Source: Cloacibacterium caeni (lineage in GTDB: Bacteria; Bacteroidota; Bacteroidia; Flavobacteriales; Weeksellaceae). Taken from it: a DNA stretch of 64,000 bases. The notes under the pieces were generated by a model. It was not told where the DNA came from, did not search any database, and saw only the letters and a list, made by a program, of their open reading frames with translations. The translations under genes were made by a program, and so were the position numbers. Where the stretch lies: positions 1 to 64,000 of the forward strand of contig NZ_OU015319.1 of NCBI RefSeq assembly GCF_907163125.1, read 5' to 3'. Below, piece after piece: positions 6,910-15,734 of this stretch. Within the stretch, counting starts at the first letter, position 1, and each line of letters begins with the position of its first letter.

Positions 6910-8970
6910 TTAACCAAAAGCTCTTTTCAATAAACTTTCTACTTTCGGTTCGCTTCCTCTGAAATTTTTATACAATTCCATAGGGTCTTTTGTTCCGCCA
7001 CTTTCGAGCAACGTTTTAAATTTTTTAGAAATTAAAGGTTCAAAGACCCCGTTTTCTTTGAAATATTGAAAAGCATCTGCATCTAATACTTCTGCCCACT
7101 TGTAAGAATAATATCCCGCAGAATATCCACCTTGGAAAATATGTGAGAAACTTGTGCTAACAGCTGTTTCTGCTAGAGTAGGATAAACTTGAGTCGCTTT
7201 GATGGTTTCGGTTTCAAAGGTTTTTACATCTTCTACTTTTACGTTTTCGGCGTGATAAGACATGTCCAAAATTCCGAAACTAAGTTGTCTCAAAGTTTGA
7301 TAGCCTTCCATAAAGTTTTTAGAATCTTCTATTTTCTTAATTTTTTCATCTGGTAAAACTTCACCCGTTTGATAATGTTTTGCAAATGTTTTTAAGAATT
7401 CTGGTTCGTAACAGTAATTTTCTAAAAATTGTGAAGGCAATTCTACAAAATCCCATTTTACAGAAGTTCCAGAAAGATTAGGATATTGAGTGTTTGCCAA
7501 AACACCATGTAAAGCATGCCCGAATTCATGGAAAAGCGTGGTGACTTCATTGAAAGTCAATAAACTTGGTGTTTCAGCGGTAGGTTTGGTAAAATTACAA
7601 ACTACAGAAATATGCGGTCTGTGGTTTTCACCATTTTTGATGTATTGATTTTTAAAACTCGTCATCCATGCTCCCGCTCTTTTTCCCTTTCTTGGATGAT
7701 AATCAGCATATAGTAATGCTTTCAGCTTTCCGCTTTCTGCTGTCTGCTCTGCTGATTGCTGATTGCTGATTGCTGATTGCTCATAAATTTCATACGTTTT
7801 CACATCAGCGTGATATTTTTGAATGTCAGTGGTTTCTACAAATTCTAACCCGAAAAGTTTTCCTGCTAACCCGAAAACTGCTTCTTGTACTTTGTCTAAC
7901 TGAAAATAAGGTTTCAATTCTTCATCATTGAAATCAAATTTTTGTTTTCTGAGTTTTTCGGCATAATAAGCGTGGTCATAACTTTGCATTTCTGTAATTC
8001 CATCAGCTTTTGCTAAAACGGAAAGCTCTTCCACATCTTTTTGAGCAAAAGGTTTTGCTTTAGTCAATAATTCGTTCAAAAATTCTAACACTTTCTGCGG
8101 AGATTTTGCCATTCTTTCTTCTAAAACATAATCTGCAAAAGATTTGTAGCCTAATAATTGCGCTTTTTCTTGACGAAGTTGTACCAATTCTTTGATGAGA
8201 TTTTGGTTATCAAATTCACCGCCGTCAAAAGATTTTTTTCCGTTTGCAATTGCCAATTCCTTTCTCAATTCGCGATTTTCTGCATAAGTAAGAACGGGTA
8301 ATAAACTCGGGAATTGAAGCGTAATCACATAACCTTCTAGATTTCTTTCTTTTGCTTCTTCTTCATATTGCGCAAGAATTGCCTCTGGAATTCCAGCCAA
8401 ATCTTCTTTGTTGGTCAAGTGTTTATAATATTGATTGGTCGCTGCCAAAACATTTTGTCCGAATTGTAAAGATTTTTTAGAAAGCTCAATATTGATATTC
8501 TTGAGTTGTTCTTTTTTCTCGTCATTCAGCAATGCACCGTTTCTTACAAAACCTTTGTAGGTTTCTTCTAGAAGCATTTTTTGCTCTTCGTTAAGCGTAT
8601 AATGGTCTTTTTCATCGTACACTTTTTTAATTCTTGAAAAAAGTTGTTCGTTTTGCGAAATTTTCGAAGCAAATTCCGTTAATAAAGGCGAAACTTCTTG
8701 TGCGATTTGTTGAATTTCGTCATTGGTTTCGGCAGAATTTAGATTAAAGAAAATATTAGAAACCACATCTAATTGTTCGCCAGAATAAGCCAATGCTTCG
8801 ATGGTGTTTTCGAAAGTAGGCGTTTCAGGATTTTGAGTGATTTCTTGTATTTCTTGCAAAGATTTGTCTATCAGTTCTTTAAATGCAGGTAAGTAATGTT
8901 CTTCTTTTATTTCTGCAAATGGAGCGGATTGATATTTTGTATTGAAGGATTGTAAAAGTGGATTTGTCAT
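6910..8970 (-). CDS. M3-family zinc metallopeptidase (oligopeptidase A / Dcp type)
   Basis: A 686-residue cytoplasmic peptidase that degrades short peptides. The zinc site HEFGHALHG is at 481-489, with the third ligand in the downstream FVELPSQFLENY segment; Y-S-A-G-Y-Y-S-Y near the C-terminus is the usual M3 substrate-binding stretch. The length is normal. One oddity: residues about 396-415, between Y-E-I-Y and K-A-L-L-Y-A-D-Y-H-P, are a Gln/Ser/Ala-rich run encoded by a heptamer tandem repeat (7724-7784) not expected in the family. OpdA and Dcp cannot be told apart from sequence alone. Confidence 0.92.
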   Translation of the reverse strand: MTNPLLQSFNTKYQSAPFAEIKEEHYLPAFKELIDKSLQEIQEITQNPETPTFENTIEALAYSGEQLDVVSNIFFNLNSAETNDEIQQIAQEVSPLLTEFASKISQNEQLFSRIKKVYDEKDHYTLNEEQKMLLEETYKGFVRNGALLNDEKKEQLKNINIELSKKSLQFGQNVLAATNQYYKHLTNKEDLAGIPEAILAQYEEEAKERNLEGYVITLQFPSLLPVLTYAENRELRKELAIANGKKSFDGGEFDNQNLIKELVQLRQEKAQLLGYKSFADYVLEERMAKSPQKVLEFLNELLTKAKPFAQKDVEELSVLAKADGITEMQSYDHAYYAEKLRKQKFDFNDEELKPYFQLDKVQEAVFGLAGKLFGLEFVETTDIQKYHADVKTYEIYEQSAISNQQSAEQTAESGKLKALLYADYHPRKGKRAGAWMTSFKNQYIKNGENHRPHISVVCNFTKPTAETPSLLTFNEVTTLFHEFGHALHGVLANTQYPNLSGTSVKWDFVELPSQFLENYCYEPEFLKTFAKHYQTGEVLPDEKIKKIEDSKNFMEGYQTLRQLSFGILDMSYHAENVKVEDVKTFETETIKATQVYPTLAETAVSTSFSHIFQGGYSAGYYSYKWAEVLDADAFQYFKENGVFEPLISKKFKTLLESGGTKDPMELYKNFRGSEPKVESLLKRAFG
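7724..7784. repeat. In-frame heptamer repeat inside the M3 peptidase gene
   Basis: Four near-identical GCTGATT units run tandem (about 7750-7780), preceded by related GCTTTC and GCTGTCT units. It reads through as about 20 residues rich in Q, S, A and E. Similar 7-base arrays occur between genes elsewhere in the window. Confidence 0.75.
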
Positions 8971-9054
8971 CGTCTGTTCAAATTTTGGACTGTAAATTTA
9001 GTTAAATTAAAAATATTTACCTTTAAGGAATCACAAAATAAACATTATAACACT

Positions 9055-9573
9055 ATGAAAAAGTTTTTGAAAATCCTTTTGGCAATTCTAGCCGTTTTGG
9101 TGATTGCCATGTTTGTCATTGGTGAAAAATACCACTATGAAAAATCGATTGTCATTAATGCTCCTGCAGAAAAAGTGTATTCACATCTTAATTCTATGAA
9201 AGCATTTAATGAATGGAATCCTTGGATGAAATTAGACCCGCAGTTGCAATCTACCTATTCTGGAGTTTCTGGTCAGATTGGCGATAAACATTGCTGGAAA
9301 AGTGATAAAAAAGATGTAGGAAATGGTTGCCAAGAAATTACGGCGCTTATTCCAAATCAGAAACAAAGCACTAAAATGGCTTTTGAAGGTCAAGGTGAAG
9401 CCACTTCTGATATTGTATTGACGCAAGATGGAAATGCTACTAAAGTGGTTTGGACGCTAGATGCAGAAATGGAATATCCTTCTAATCTTATGAAGCCAAT
9501 GATGGATTACTGGATGGGGAAATCGTATGAAGAAGGACTCCAAAATTTGAAAAAACTTTCAGAAAAACCTTAA
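9055..9573 (+). CDS. SRPBCC (START-like) family protein
   Basis: 172 residues: an N-terminal hydrophobic helix (about 5-22) that is a membrane anchor or uncleaved signal, then a polyketide-cyclase/START-like domain beginning I-V-I-N-A-P-A-E-K-V-Y and including F-N-E-W-N-P-W at about 49-55. Members bind hydrophobic ligands in a deep pocket; the ligand here is unknown. Its own intrinsic terminator (core ACGGGAAATTTCCCGT) is now split by an IS4-type insertion 38 bases after the stop codon. Confidence 0.8.
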   Translation: MKKFLKILLAILAVLVIAMFVIGEKYHYEKSIVINAPAEKVYSHLNSMKAFNEWNPWMKLDPQLQSTYSGVSGQIGDKHCWKSDKKDVGNGCQEITALIPNQKQSTKMAFEGQGEATSDIVLTQDGNATKVVWTLDAEMEYPSNLMKPMMDYWMGKSYEEGLQNLKKLSEKP

Positions 9574-9616
9574 TGTAAAGATTTTAGAAATATTAAAAAC
9601 GGGAAATTTCCTAGTC

Positions 9617-9646
9617 ATGGTCGGAAGAAAATTCCGGCCATTTTTT
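9617..9646 (+). terminator. Inward-facing terminator in the left end of the IS4 element
   Basis: ATGGTCGGAA / TTCCGGCCAT (10 pairs, one G-U) with a GAAAA loop and a T6 run. It would stop plus-strand transcripts entering the IS from the SRPBCC gene. Confidence 0.75.
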
Positions 9647-9649
9647 ATG

Positions 9650-10867
9650 TTAAGTTTTAAAAACCTTGTCGGGATTTCCTCCAGCAAAAATGATTAATAT
9701 AGCGGTAATCATATCCCGAATTTCCATTGCAATACGTCTTTTGGCGGTTTTGTATCCCAAATCGTTTACTTTTTTATAAATCAGAAGTAGCATAGAAGCA
9801 ATCATGGTCATATAAATCATTACTTCGATTCCGTTTTTGTTCATTGATACCAAATGACTTAGATTGAGTTCCTGCTTTAGGAATCTAAAAAACACTTCAA
9901 TATCCCAACGTTTTCTGTAATAATCTGCAATTTCTTTTGCCGAAAGTTCAAATTCATTGGTCAAAAACCAAAATTCTTTGTCTTTTTTTTCGTTTTTGAT
10001 GACTACTAGTCGGAAACAAGTTTCTACTTTTTCTTCACGATGATGAATATTCCCACGTTTATTCAAAACTGGTTTTCCAGTGTAAAGCTTTACTTTGCTG
10101 TCTTTCATCACTTCCCAGTCATCCCATTTTTGAGATTTTTTTCCATCAAGAAAAGATTCTATTTCTTCAAATTTGCGGTTTTCTTTACTTCGGATAATGA
10201 ATTTTACCGATTTTTCATCAAAATCTTTCATCACTCTTGTGGATTGCAAACCCCTGTCTATCACGTAAATATTCTCGTGATGTTCTTCTTTTTTTACTTG
10301 TTTCAGAATAGCTTCGGGAAGTGCGGCTTCCTCTGACGAATATTTTTGTCCAGTAAAGACTTCGACACCTGAAGGCAAAATTCCATCAAATGAAAAACTG
10401 AATTTCACCAGTTTCTTCCCACTTTTCTGGTCGATTCCTTCTTTGAGTTTGGCGCAGGTATCGGCAACAATGGTGCTGTCAACCCTGATTAGGTTGTACT
10501 TTTCGATTTCGGTCTTCGAATAAAGTTCAGAAAACCTTCCGTACATCTGCTCGTAAATTTCTTTAAAATAATTGGAATCGATTTTGGAAAGCCTTTCAGA
10601 GATAGAACTTCTGCGTACTTTTTCCTCTTCACCCAAACCAAACAAGGCTTTGAAACCACTGCTGTTAAAGGTGTCTTCTAAGGTTCTTTGGCTTAATTTT
10701 TCATTATCAAAAATACAAAATAAAAGCAAATAAAACATTTTCTTACCGTGAAGCACTTTGCTATAGTGGTCTACTTTAGAAGTTGCAGAAAGATGGGTTA
10801 AAAGCGCTTCGGGAATAAACTCCAAAACTTGCTTGAGGGAGATTTTGTGGTCTTTAAAAACTGACAT
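9650..10867 (-). CDS. IS4-family DDE transposase
   Basis: 405 residues, complete. The RNase H-like core has D130 (RVDSTIVAD) and D204 (VIDRGLQS), and a perfect IS4 signature Y317-x2-R320-x3-E324-x6-K331 (YRKRWDIEVFFRFLK), giving the catalytic glutamate. A beta-strand-rich insertion lies between the second Asp and the Glu, as in IS4 enzymes such as Tn5 transposase. The stop codon is 38 bases from the left IS end. The gene is intact, so the element may be active. Confidence 0.93.
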   Translation of the reverse strand: MSVFKDHKISLKQVLEFIPEALLTHLSATSKVDHYSKVLHGKKMFYLLLFCIFDNEKLSQRTLEDTFNSSGFKALFGLGEEEKVRRSSISERLSKIDSNYFKEIYEQMYGRFSELYSKTEIEKYNLIRVDSTIVADTCAKLKEGIDQKSGKKLVKFSFSFDGILPSGVEVFTGQKYSSEEAALPEAILKQVKKEEHHENIYVIDRGLQSTRVMKDFDEKSVKFIIRSKENRKFEEIESFLDGKKSQKWDDWEVMKDSKVKLYTGKPVLNKRGNIHHREEKVETCFRLVVIKNEKKDKEFWFLTNEFELSAKEIADYYRKRWDIEVFFRFLKQELNLSHLVSMNKNGIEVMIYMTMIASMLLLIYKKVNDLGYKTAKRRIAMEIRDMITAILIIFAGGNPDKVFKT

Positions 10868-10975
10868 AATTAATTGATTATCAGCTATAAAGATACGAAA
10901 TTAAATTCAAATAAACAAGTTAAATAATTGATAATCAACCTGTTAAATCACTTCATCTTCACAACAAAAAAAAAC

Positions 10976-11003
10976 AAAAAAGTCGGAAGAAAAATCTTCC
11001 GAC
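10976..11003 (-). terminator. Inward-facing terminator in the right end of the IS4 element
   Basis: On the minus strand GTCGGAAGA / TCTTCCGAC (perfect 9 pairs, TTTT loop) followed by T6. It would stop minus-strand transcripts that enter the element from the right. Confidence 0.8.
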
Positions 11004-11076
11004 CATGACTAGAAATTTCCCGTTTTTTTATTTTTCGGTATTTCAAAAGAGAATTTTATCTTCGCTGAATATTTTA

Positions 11077-11532
11077 ATGAAAATGCTGGTAAAAGATTAT
11101 GATAAAACTGCACTGAGAAATTTTGTGAAAGACACGATTTCTGGGAAGATAAAAACGCTGGAGTTTTATCTCAACTTTACTTTGGAAGCAACGAGAGAAG
11201 TAAAGAAAACTTCTAAGTATGATTCGATAAGGGAAGAAATGCAAGAAGAAATTTATCACTTGGATAAACAAATGTTTGCGCTCAAAACCATGCAAAAGAA
11301 AATGAATCAGGTGCTTCATCATTCTTCGGATAGAGTAAAACTAGGTTCGCTGGTCATTACCAATAAAGCCAGATTTTATCTTTCGGTTTCTCTTGGTGAG
11401 TTTTTTTATGAAGGAGATCGGTTTTATGCGATTTCAGAAGAAAGTCCGATGGCTAAAATCATGTTAGGCAAAACCGAAGGCGAAGAATTTGTTCTCAATA
11501 GAATTCACCAAAAAATTGAAAAAATTATTTAA
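11077..11532 (+). CDS. GreA/GreB C-terminal-like domain protein
   Basis: About 151 residues from the chosen ATG at 11077 (another is at 11083). Upstream codons of the open frame lie in the IS right end, so they cannot be original. The N-terminal half is helical and charged (coiled-coil like, about 15-85); the C-terminal part, from G-S-L-V-I-T-N through ISEESPMAKIMLGKTEGEEF, resembles the FKBP-like C-terminal domain of GreA-type factors that bind RNA polymerase. Such flavobacterial proteins are, as I recall, often labelled 3-oxoacyl-ACP synthase, which nothing here supports. A -7-like box TATCTTCG (11057-11064) fits the late start. Confidence 0.55.
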   Translation: MKMLVKDYDKTALRNFVKDTISGKIKTLEFYLNFTLEATREVKKTSKYDSIREEMQEEIYHLDKQMFALKTMQKKMNQVLHHSSDRVKLGSLVITNKARFYLSVSLGEFFYEGDRFYAISEESPMAKIMLGKTEGEEFVLNRIHQKIEKII

Positions 11533-11550
11533 TTAATTTTGTCAAATATC

Positions 11551-11615
11551 AATAAGAGCGGACTTTAGTCCGCTTAGTAATAATCAATCATTCCATTTGG
11601 CTTTAGCCAAAACTT
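11551..11615 (+). repeat. Dispersed palindromic repeat, copy 1
   Basis: AGCGGACTTTAGTCCGCT hairpin, then 20-odd bases, then GGCTTTAGCCAAAACTT. The same two-part pattern occurs at 29923, 37741 and 40488. Confidence 0.7.
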
Positions 11616-11632
11616 AACAGCTTTTTTTAAAA

Positions 11633-12142
11633 ATGAACAATTCAGAAATTTTAAAACAAATCATAGAAAGCAGAAAAAGTACGTATCCCAAAGATTATAC
11701 TGGCGAAGAAATTTCTCAGGAAATCTTAGATGAAATCTTAAGTTCTGCACAGTTTGCTCCCAATCACAAGAAAACAAAACCTTGGAGATTTAGAGTCTTT
11801 AGAGGAGAAGAAAAACAGCAACTGGCAAAAGAAATTCAGAAAATTTATAAAGAAACGACGCCAGAACAATTGTTTTTAGAGAAAAAGTATCTTGATTTTG
11901 CTGAAAAAATTGCCAAAACAGACACCGTTGTTACCATTTCTGTAAATTTCAGTGGTTTGCTTCCAGAATGGGAAGAAATTGCAGCCACTTCTATGGCGGT
12001 TCAGAATATGTATTTAACTTGTGCGGCAAATCAAATAGGTTGTTATTGGAGTTCTCACACAGTAATAAATCATCTCGGTGAGTTTCTGAATTTAAAAGAA
12101 AATCAACGTTGTCTCGGATTGTTTTATTTAGGTAAAGTTTAA
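11633..12142 (+). CDS. Nitroreductase family protein
   Basis: 169-residue FMN-dependent oxidoreductase of the nitroreductase superfamily. The N-terminal I-I-E-S-R-K-S motif supplies FMN-phosphate contacts; SAQFAPNHKKTKPWRFRVF (about 37-55) is the conserved second flavin-contact block; the C-terminal part has A-A-N-Q-I-G-C-Y-W-S-S and LGLFYLGKV. It is short, resembling YdjA-type single-domain members. The physiological substrate cannot be inferred. Confidence 0.88.
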   Translation: MNNSEILKQIIESRKSTYPKDYTGEEISQEILDEILSSAQFAPNHKKTKPWRFRVFRGEEKQQLAKEIQKIYKETTPEQLFLEKKYLDFAEKIAKTDTVVTISVNFSGLLPEWEEIAATSMAVQNMYLTCAANQIGCYWSSHTVINHLGEFLNLKENQRCLGLFYLGKV

Positions 12143-12179
12143 GTTTCAGCTTCCAATAACAAACGCTGGTCAAAATTTT

Positions 12180-12207
12180 TTTGAAACAAAATATTTTACT
12201 ATCTTTG
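12180..12207 (+). promoter_or_regulatory. Promoter of rpsP
   Basis: TTTG (12180-12183), 16 bases, then TATCTTTG (12200-12207). The -7 box is perfect and the spacing a little short. The leader to rpsP is about 42 bases. Confidence 0.65.
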
Positions 12208-12256
12208 CACACTTAAAAATATTAACAGGGACGAGTTCCCATAAATTCACAACAAT

Positions 12257-12817
12257 ATGTCAGTAAAAATTAGATTACAAAGACACGGTAAAAAAGGAAA
12301 ACCTTTTTTCCACATCGTAGTAGCAGATGCTAGAGCAAGAAGAGACGGTAGATTCATCGAGAAATTAGGAATTTACAATCCAATTACTAACCCAGCAACG
12401 ATTGAACTAGATGTAGATTCAGCTGTTAAATGGTTAAACAATGGTGCTCAACCAACTGATACTGCAAGAGCTATCCTTTCTTACAAAGGTGCTTTATACA
12501 AAAAACACTTACAAGGTGGTGTAGCAAAAGGTGCTTTCGACGAAGCTGAAGCTGAAAAAAGATTCAACGCTTGGTTAGAAGCTAAAGAAGCTGCTGTAAA
12601 CGCTAAAAAAGACGGTTTAACTCAGTCTAAAGAAGCTGCTAAAAAAGCTGCTCTAGAAGCTGAAGCTAAAGTGAACGAAGCTAGAATTGCTGCTGCTGCT
12701 CAAGCAGAAGCTGATGCTAAAGCTGCTGAAGAAGCTGCAAACGCAGAACCTGTAGCTGAAGAAACTACTGAAGAAACTCCAGCTGCTGAAGCTGAAGGAA
12801 CTGAAGCAGAAGCATAA
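12257..12817 (+). CDS. rpsP: 30S ribosomal protein S16 with long Ala/Glu/Lys tail
   Basis: Residues 1-80 are a standard S16 ([20 protein letters not shown], then [15 protein letters not shown]), a small-subunit assembly protein that binds 16S rRNA. Residues 90-186 are an extra tail made mostly of Ala, Glu and Lys, helical at first and acidic at the end ([18 protein letters not shown]). Long S16 tails are, as I recall, common in flavobacteria; their role is not known. The tail uses strongly repeated GCT GAA codons. It is separated from rimM by its own terminator and a 128-base gap. Confidence 0.95.
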   Translation: MSVKIRLQRHGKKGKPFFHIVVADARARRDGRFIEKLGIYNPITNPATIELDVDSAVKWLNNGAQPTDTARAILSYKGALYKKHLQGGVAKGAFDEAEAEKRFNAWLEAKEAAVNAKKDGLTQSKEAAKKAALEAEAKVNEARIAAAAQAEADAKAAEEAANAEPVAEETTEETPAAEAEGTEAEA

Positions 12818-12840
12818 CAATTTTAGAAATAAAATGTACT

Positions 12841-12864
12841 AAAGACGCAATTTATTGCGTCTTT
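12841..12864 (+). terminator. Terminator after rpsP
   Basis: AAAGACGCAA / TTGCGTCTTT stem with a TTTA loop, followed by ATTCTTTT. Confidence 0.8.
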
Positions 12865-12945
12865 ATTCTTTTAAAACAAAGTATATTTGCATCATAAAAC
12901 CAAATAAAATTTTTTTGGTTTTTAAAAATTTAAAAATATCAACCC

Positions 12946-13491
12946 ATGAAAAAAGAAGATTGCTATTTTTTAGGAAAAATTACCAGAAAACACGGTCTAA
13001 AGGGAAATGTAATTATAAAACTAGATACAGATCAACCAGAATTATACAATAAACTGGAAGGGATTTTTGTAGAAGTGAACGGACTTCTCGTGCCTTTTTT
13101 TGTGGAAAAGCAACAATGGGGAAATGATAATTCTAAAATCATTACTTTCAAGAATTCTTCTGAACAATTGGTAGAACAATCTATTGGCAAATATGTTTTT
13201 TTACCACTTTCTACCTTGCCTAAACTTTCAGGAAATCAATTTTATTATCACGAAGTCATTGGGTATGAAATCAGAGAAGAAGATGGTAAATCTTGCGGAA
13301 ACATTGTAGAAATAAACGACCAAACTGCACAGCATTACTTTATCCTAAAATTAGCAGATAAAGAAATCATCATTCCGATTATTAAAAACTGGATTCTAGA
13401 AGTAAACCGTGAAGAAAAATTTATCAAAATGCAATTGCCAGAAGGTTTGATGGATGTTTTCTTAACGCCATCTAAGAATGACGAGCAATAA
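12946..13491 (+). CDS. rimM: Ribosome maturation factor RimM
   Basis: Binds S19 and helps mature the 30S head. The 181 residues hold the RimM N-terminal barrel (FLGKITRKHGLKGNVIIK, 8-25) and the C-terminal PRC-barrel part (YYHEVIGYEIREEDGKSCG from about 100, and a closing I-I-P-I-I-K-N-W-I-L-E-V). It follows rpsP as in many bacteria, though trmD is not next to it. It probably has a separate promoter, because a strong terminator lies between. Confidence 0.92.
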   Translation: MKKEDCYFLGKITRKHGLKGNVIIKLDTDQPELYNKLEGIFVEVNGLLVPFFVEKQQWGNDNSKIITFKNSSEQLVEQSIGKYVFLPLSTLPKLSGNQFYYHEVIGYEIREEDGKSCGNIVEINDQTAQHYFILKLADKEIIIPIIKNWILEVNREEKFIKMQLPEGLMDVFLTPSKNDEQ

Positions 13492-13567
13492 AATTATTCT
13501 TTTCGAAAACTAATTTTTAAAACCGTAAAAATCTCCGCGTTACATCAAAAATTACGCCAAAATTTCT

Positions 13568-13575
13568 TATTTTTG
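13568..13575 (+). promoter_or_regulatory. -7 box of the asnS promoter
   Basis: TATTTTTG matches TAnnTTTG and ends 18 bases before the asnS ATG at 13594. An in-frame TTG at 13573 lies inside this box and so cannot be the start. Confidence 0.65.
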
Positions 13576-13593
13576 CTGAATAATTATGAAGTC

Positions 13594-15042
13594 ATGAGTA
13601 AGAAGACCATTAAAGAAATTTTAGGAGATTATAAAAAACTTTTACATCACGATATTACCATTCAAGGTTGGGTGAGAGCATTCCGTTCTAACCGTTTCAT
13701 CGCATTGAATGACGGTTCTACCATTAATAATCTTCAAATTGTAGTAGATTTCGAAAATTTCGACGAAGAAATCATCAAAAATATTAAAACTGCTTCTTCA
13801 CTTAAAATTACCGGTGAGGTAGTAGAGAGTGAAGGAAAAGGTCAAGATATAGAAATCATTGCGAAGAAAATTACAATTCTTGGTGATAATTTTTCTGAAG
13901 AAATGGAAAAAACTGTTCTTCAGCCAAAAAAGCACTCTTTGGAAGTTCTTCGTGAGCAGGCGCATCTTAGATTCAGAACCAATCTTTTCGGGGCGGTTTT
14001 CAGAGTGAGAAGTGCTGTTAGTTTTGCGATTCACCAGTTCTTTAACCAAAATCATTTCTTTTACATGAACACGCCAATTATTACTGGTGCCGATGCAGAA
14101 GGTGCTGGTGAAATGTTTGGAGTGACGAATTTTGATTTAAACCAAATTCCAAGAGATGAAAACGGCGACATCGATTTTGCACAAGATTTCTTTGGCAAAA
14201 AAACCAATTTGACGGTTTCTGGTCAGTTAGAAGCGGAAACTGCAGCAATGGGATTAGGTAGAGTGTATACTTTTGGGCCTACTTTCCGTGCTGAGAATTC
14301 TAATACGACACGTCACCTTGCAGAATTCTGGATGGTAGAACCAGAAGTAGCTTTCAATAATTTGGAAGATAATATCGATTTGGCTGAAAATTTCTTGAAA
14401 TATGTAATTGGCTATGTTTTAGAAAATTGCAAGTTTGATTTGAAGTTTTTAGACCAGAGATTTGCTGAAGAACAAAAACAAAAACCAGAAAAAGATAGAG
14501 CAAAAGAAGGTTTGATAGAAAAACTAGAAAACGTAATCAAAAAACGTTTCATGAGAGTTTCTTATTCTGAAGCCATCGAAATTCTATTGAATTCTAAAGA
14601 AAATAAAAAAGGAAAATTCCAGTTCCCAATTGAAGAATGGGGGGCAGATTTACAATCAGAACACGAGCGTTATTTGGTAGAAAAACACTTCGAGTCTCCA
14701 GTAGTTTTATTTGATTATCCTAAGGAAATCAAAGCATTCTACATGAGATTAAACGAAGATGGAAAAACAGTAGCAGCAATGGACGTACTTTTCCCTGGAA
14801 TTGGAGAAATCATTGGTGGTTCACAAAGAGAGGAAAGATTAGATGTTTTGAAAACCAAAATGCAAGAAATGCATATTGATGAGCACGAACTTTGGTGGTA
14901 TTTAGATACTAGAAAATTCGGTTCTGTTCCGCATGCTGGTTTCGGTTTAGGTCTAGAAAGATTAATTCTTTTCGTAACGGGAATGACTAATATTAGAGAC
15001 GTAATTCCTTTCCCTAGAACTCCGAAAAACGCTGAGTTTTAA
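13594..15042 (+). CDS. asnS: Asparaginyl-tRNA synthetase
   Basis: Class IIb synthetase, 482 residues from ATG 13594 ([10 protein letters not shown]). The OB-fold anticodon domain spans about 15-110 ([20 protein letters not shown]). The catalytic domain has motif 2 [21 protein letters not shown] and motif 3 [27 protein letters not shown] at the C-terminus. The AsnRS type is supported by the R-A-E-N-S-N-T-x-R-H-L-A-E-F arrangement. An internal charged stretch (about 285-310, [15 protein letters not shown]) is a surface insert. Translation probably uses a leader of only about 10 bases. Confidence 0.95.
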   Translation: MSKKTIKEILGDYKKLLHHDITIQGWVRAFRSNRFIALNDGSTINNLQIVVDFENFDEEIIKNIKTASSLKITGEVVESEGKGQDIEIIAKKITILGDNFSEEMEKTVLQPKKHSLEVLREQAHLRFRTNLFGAVFRVRSAVSFAIHQFFNQNHFFYMNTPIITGADAEGAGEMFGVTNFDLNQIPRDENGDIDFAQDFFGKKTNLTVSGQLEAETAAMGLGRVYTFGPTFRAENSNTTRHLAEFWMVEPEVAFNNLEDNIDLAENFLKYVIGYVLENCKFDLKFLDQRFAEEQKQKPEKDRAKEGLIEKLENVIKKRFMRVSYSEAIEILLNSKENKKGKFQFPIEEWGADLQSEHERYLVEKHFESPVVLFDYPKEIKAFYMRLNEDGKTVAAMDVLFPGIGEIIGGSQREERLDVLKTKMQEMHIDEHELWWYLDTRKFGSVPHAGFGLGLERLILFVTGMTNIRDVIPFPRTPKNAEF

Positions 15043-15110
15043 GGGGAATAAGGTTGTGTCTAGATGTTTTTTAGTCTACAGCCTTAAAATTTCATAAAAC
15101 TAATAACCAA

Positions 15111-15656
15111 ATGCTTATAAAATTTAACAACATCGAGGAAAAGATAATTACCTTGAGAAATGAAAAAGTAATTATCGATAGTGATGTAGCAGAATTGTAT
15201 GGAGTAGAAACTAAAAGAATAAATGAAGCGGTAAAAAACAATCCAGAAAAATTTCCGCATGGATATATTTTAGAGATTGACAAAACAGAGATTGAAGATT
15301 TGCGGTCGAAATTTTCGACCACAAAATGGTCGTCAAAATCTAGAGTTTTGCCAAAAGCTTTTACAGAAAAGGGTTTATATATGTTGGCTACAATTTTGAA
15401 AAGTCAAAAAGCAACACAAACGACCATCGCTATTATTGAAACTTTTACAAAAATTAGAGAATTATCTCGTACTGTTTCAGAATTGGCAGAAGTGAAAGAT
15501 GAAAGTGAACAAAAATCTTTGATGCAAAAAAGTGGTGAAATTATTTCTGATATATTGGGAGAAGAAATGAAAACGACAGATACAGAAACCACTGTAGAAC
15601 TCAATTTTGCGGTATTGAAATTTAAACATACCATCAAAAGAAAAACCGATAAATAA
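15111..15656 (+). CDS. ORF6N domain protein
   Basis: 181 residues. The N-terminal 95 match the ORF6N domain pattern (I-I-T-L-R-N-E-K-V-I-I-D-S-D-V-A-E-L-Y-G-V-E-T-K-R-I-N-E-A-V, then F-P-x-G-Y-I-L, later L-P-K-A-F-T-E-K-G-L-Y-M-L-A-T), a small DNA-binding-like domain known from phages and also common as single chromosomal genes in Bacteroidota. A helical tail follows. No phage gene is nearby. It is a stand-alone gene between asnS and rpoN; its role is unknown. Confidence 0.82.
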   Translation: MLIKFNNIEEKIITLRNEKVIIDSDVAELYGVETKRINEAVKNNPEKFPHGYILEIDKTEIEDLRSKFSTTKWSSKSRVLPKAFTEKGLYMLATILKSQKATQTTIAIIETFTKIRELSRTVSELAEVKDESEQKSLMQKSGEIISDILGEEMKTTDTETTVELNFAVLKFKHTIKRKTDK

Positions 15657-15734
15657 ATTTTATAAAAATAATTTTTAAAAATATAACACTCCAAAAATTC
15701 AAATTGATAATTTTGAATTTCTAAATAATAAACA

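Larger units (their letters stand above)
9612..11011 (-). mobile_element. IS4-family insertion sequence with 9-bp target duplication
   Basis: 1400 bases with one transposase gene. The inverted repeats TAGTCATGGTCGGAAGA match for 17 bases at both ends. It is flanked by the direct repeat GAAATTTCC (9603-9611 and 11012-11020), exactly 9 bases, typical of IS4-family duplications. Removing the element and one repeat copy restores the perfect palindrome ACGGGAAATTTCCCGT with A5 and T7 flanks, the terminator of the preceding SRPBCC gene. Each IS end carries a hairpin and T-run directed into the element. The duplication is unchanged, so the insertion looks recent. Confidence 0.93.

Noticed and set aside
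13573-13593. Upstream TTG start for asnS
   Set aside because: It lies within the TATTTTTG promoter box; ATG 13594 gives a normal AsnRS N-terminus.
15111-15656. ORF6N gene as a sign of a prophage
   Set aside because: No integrase, capsid or other phage gene is nearby; such genes occur singly in Bacteroidota.
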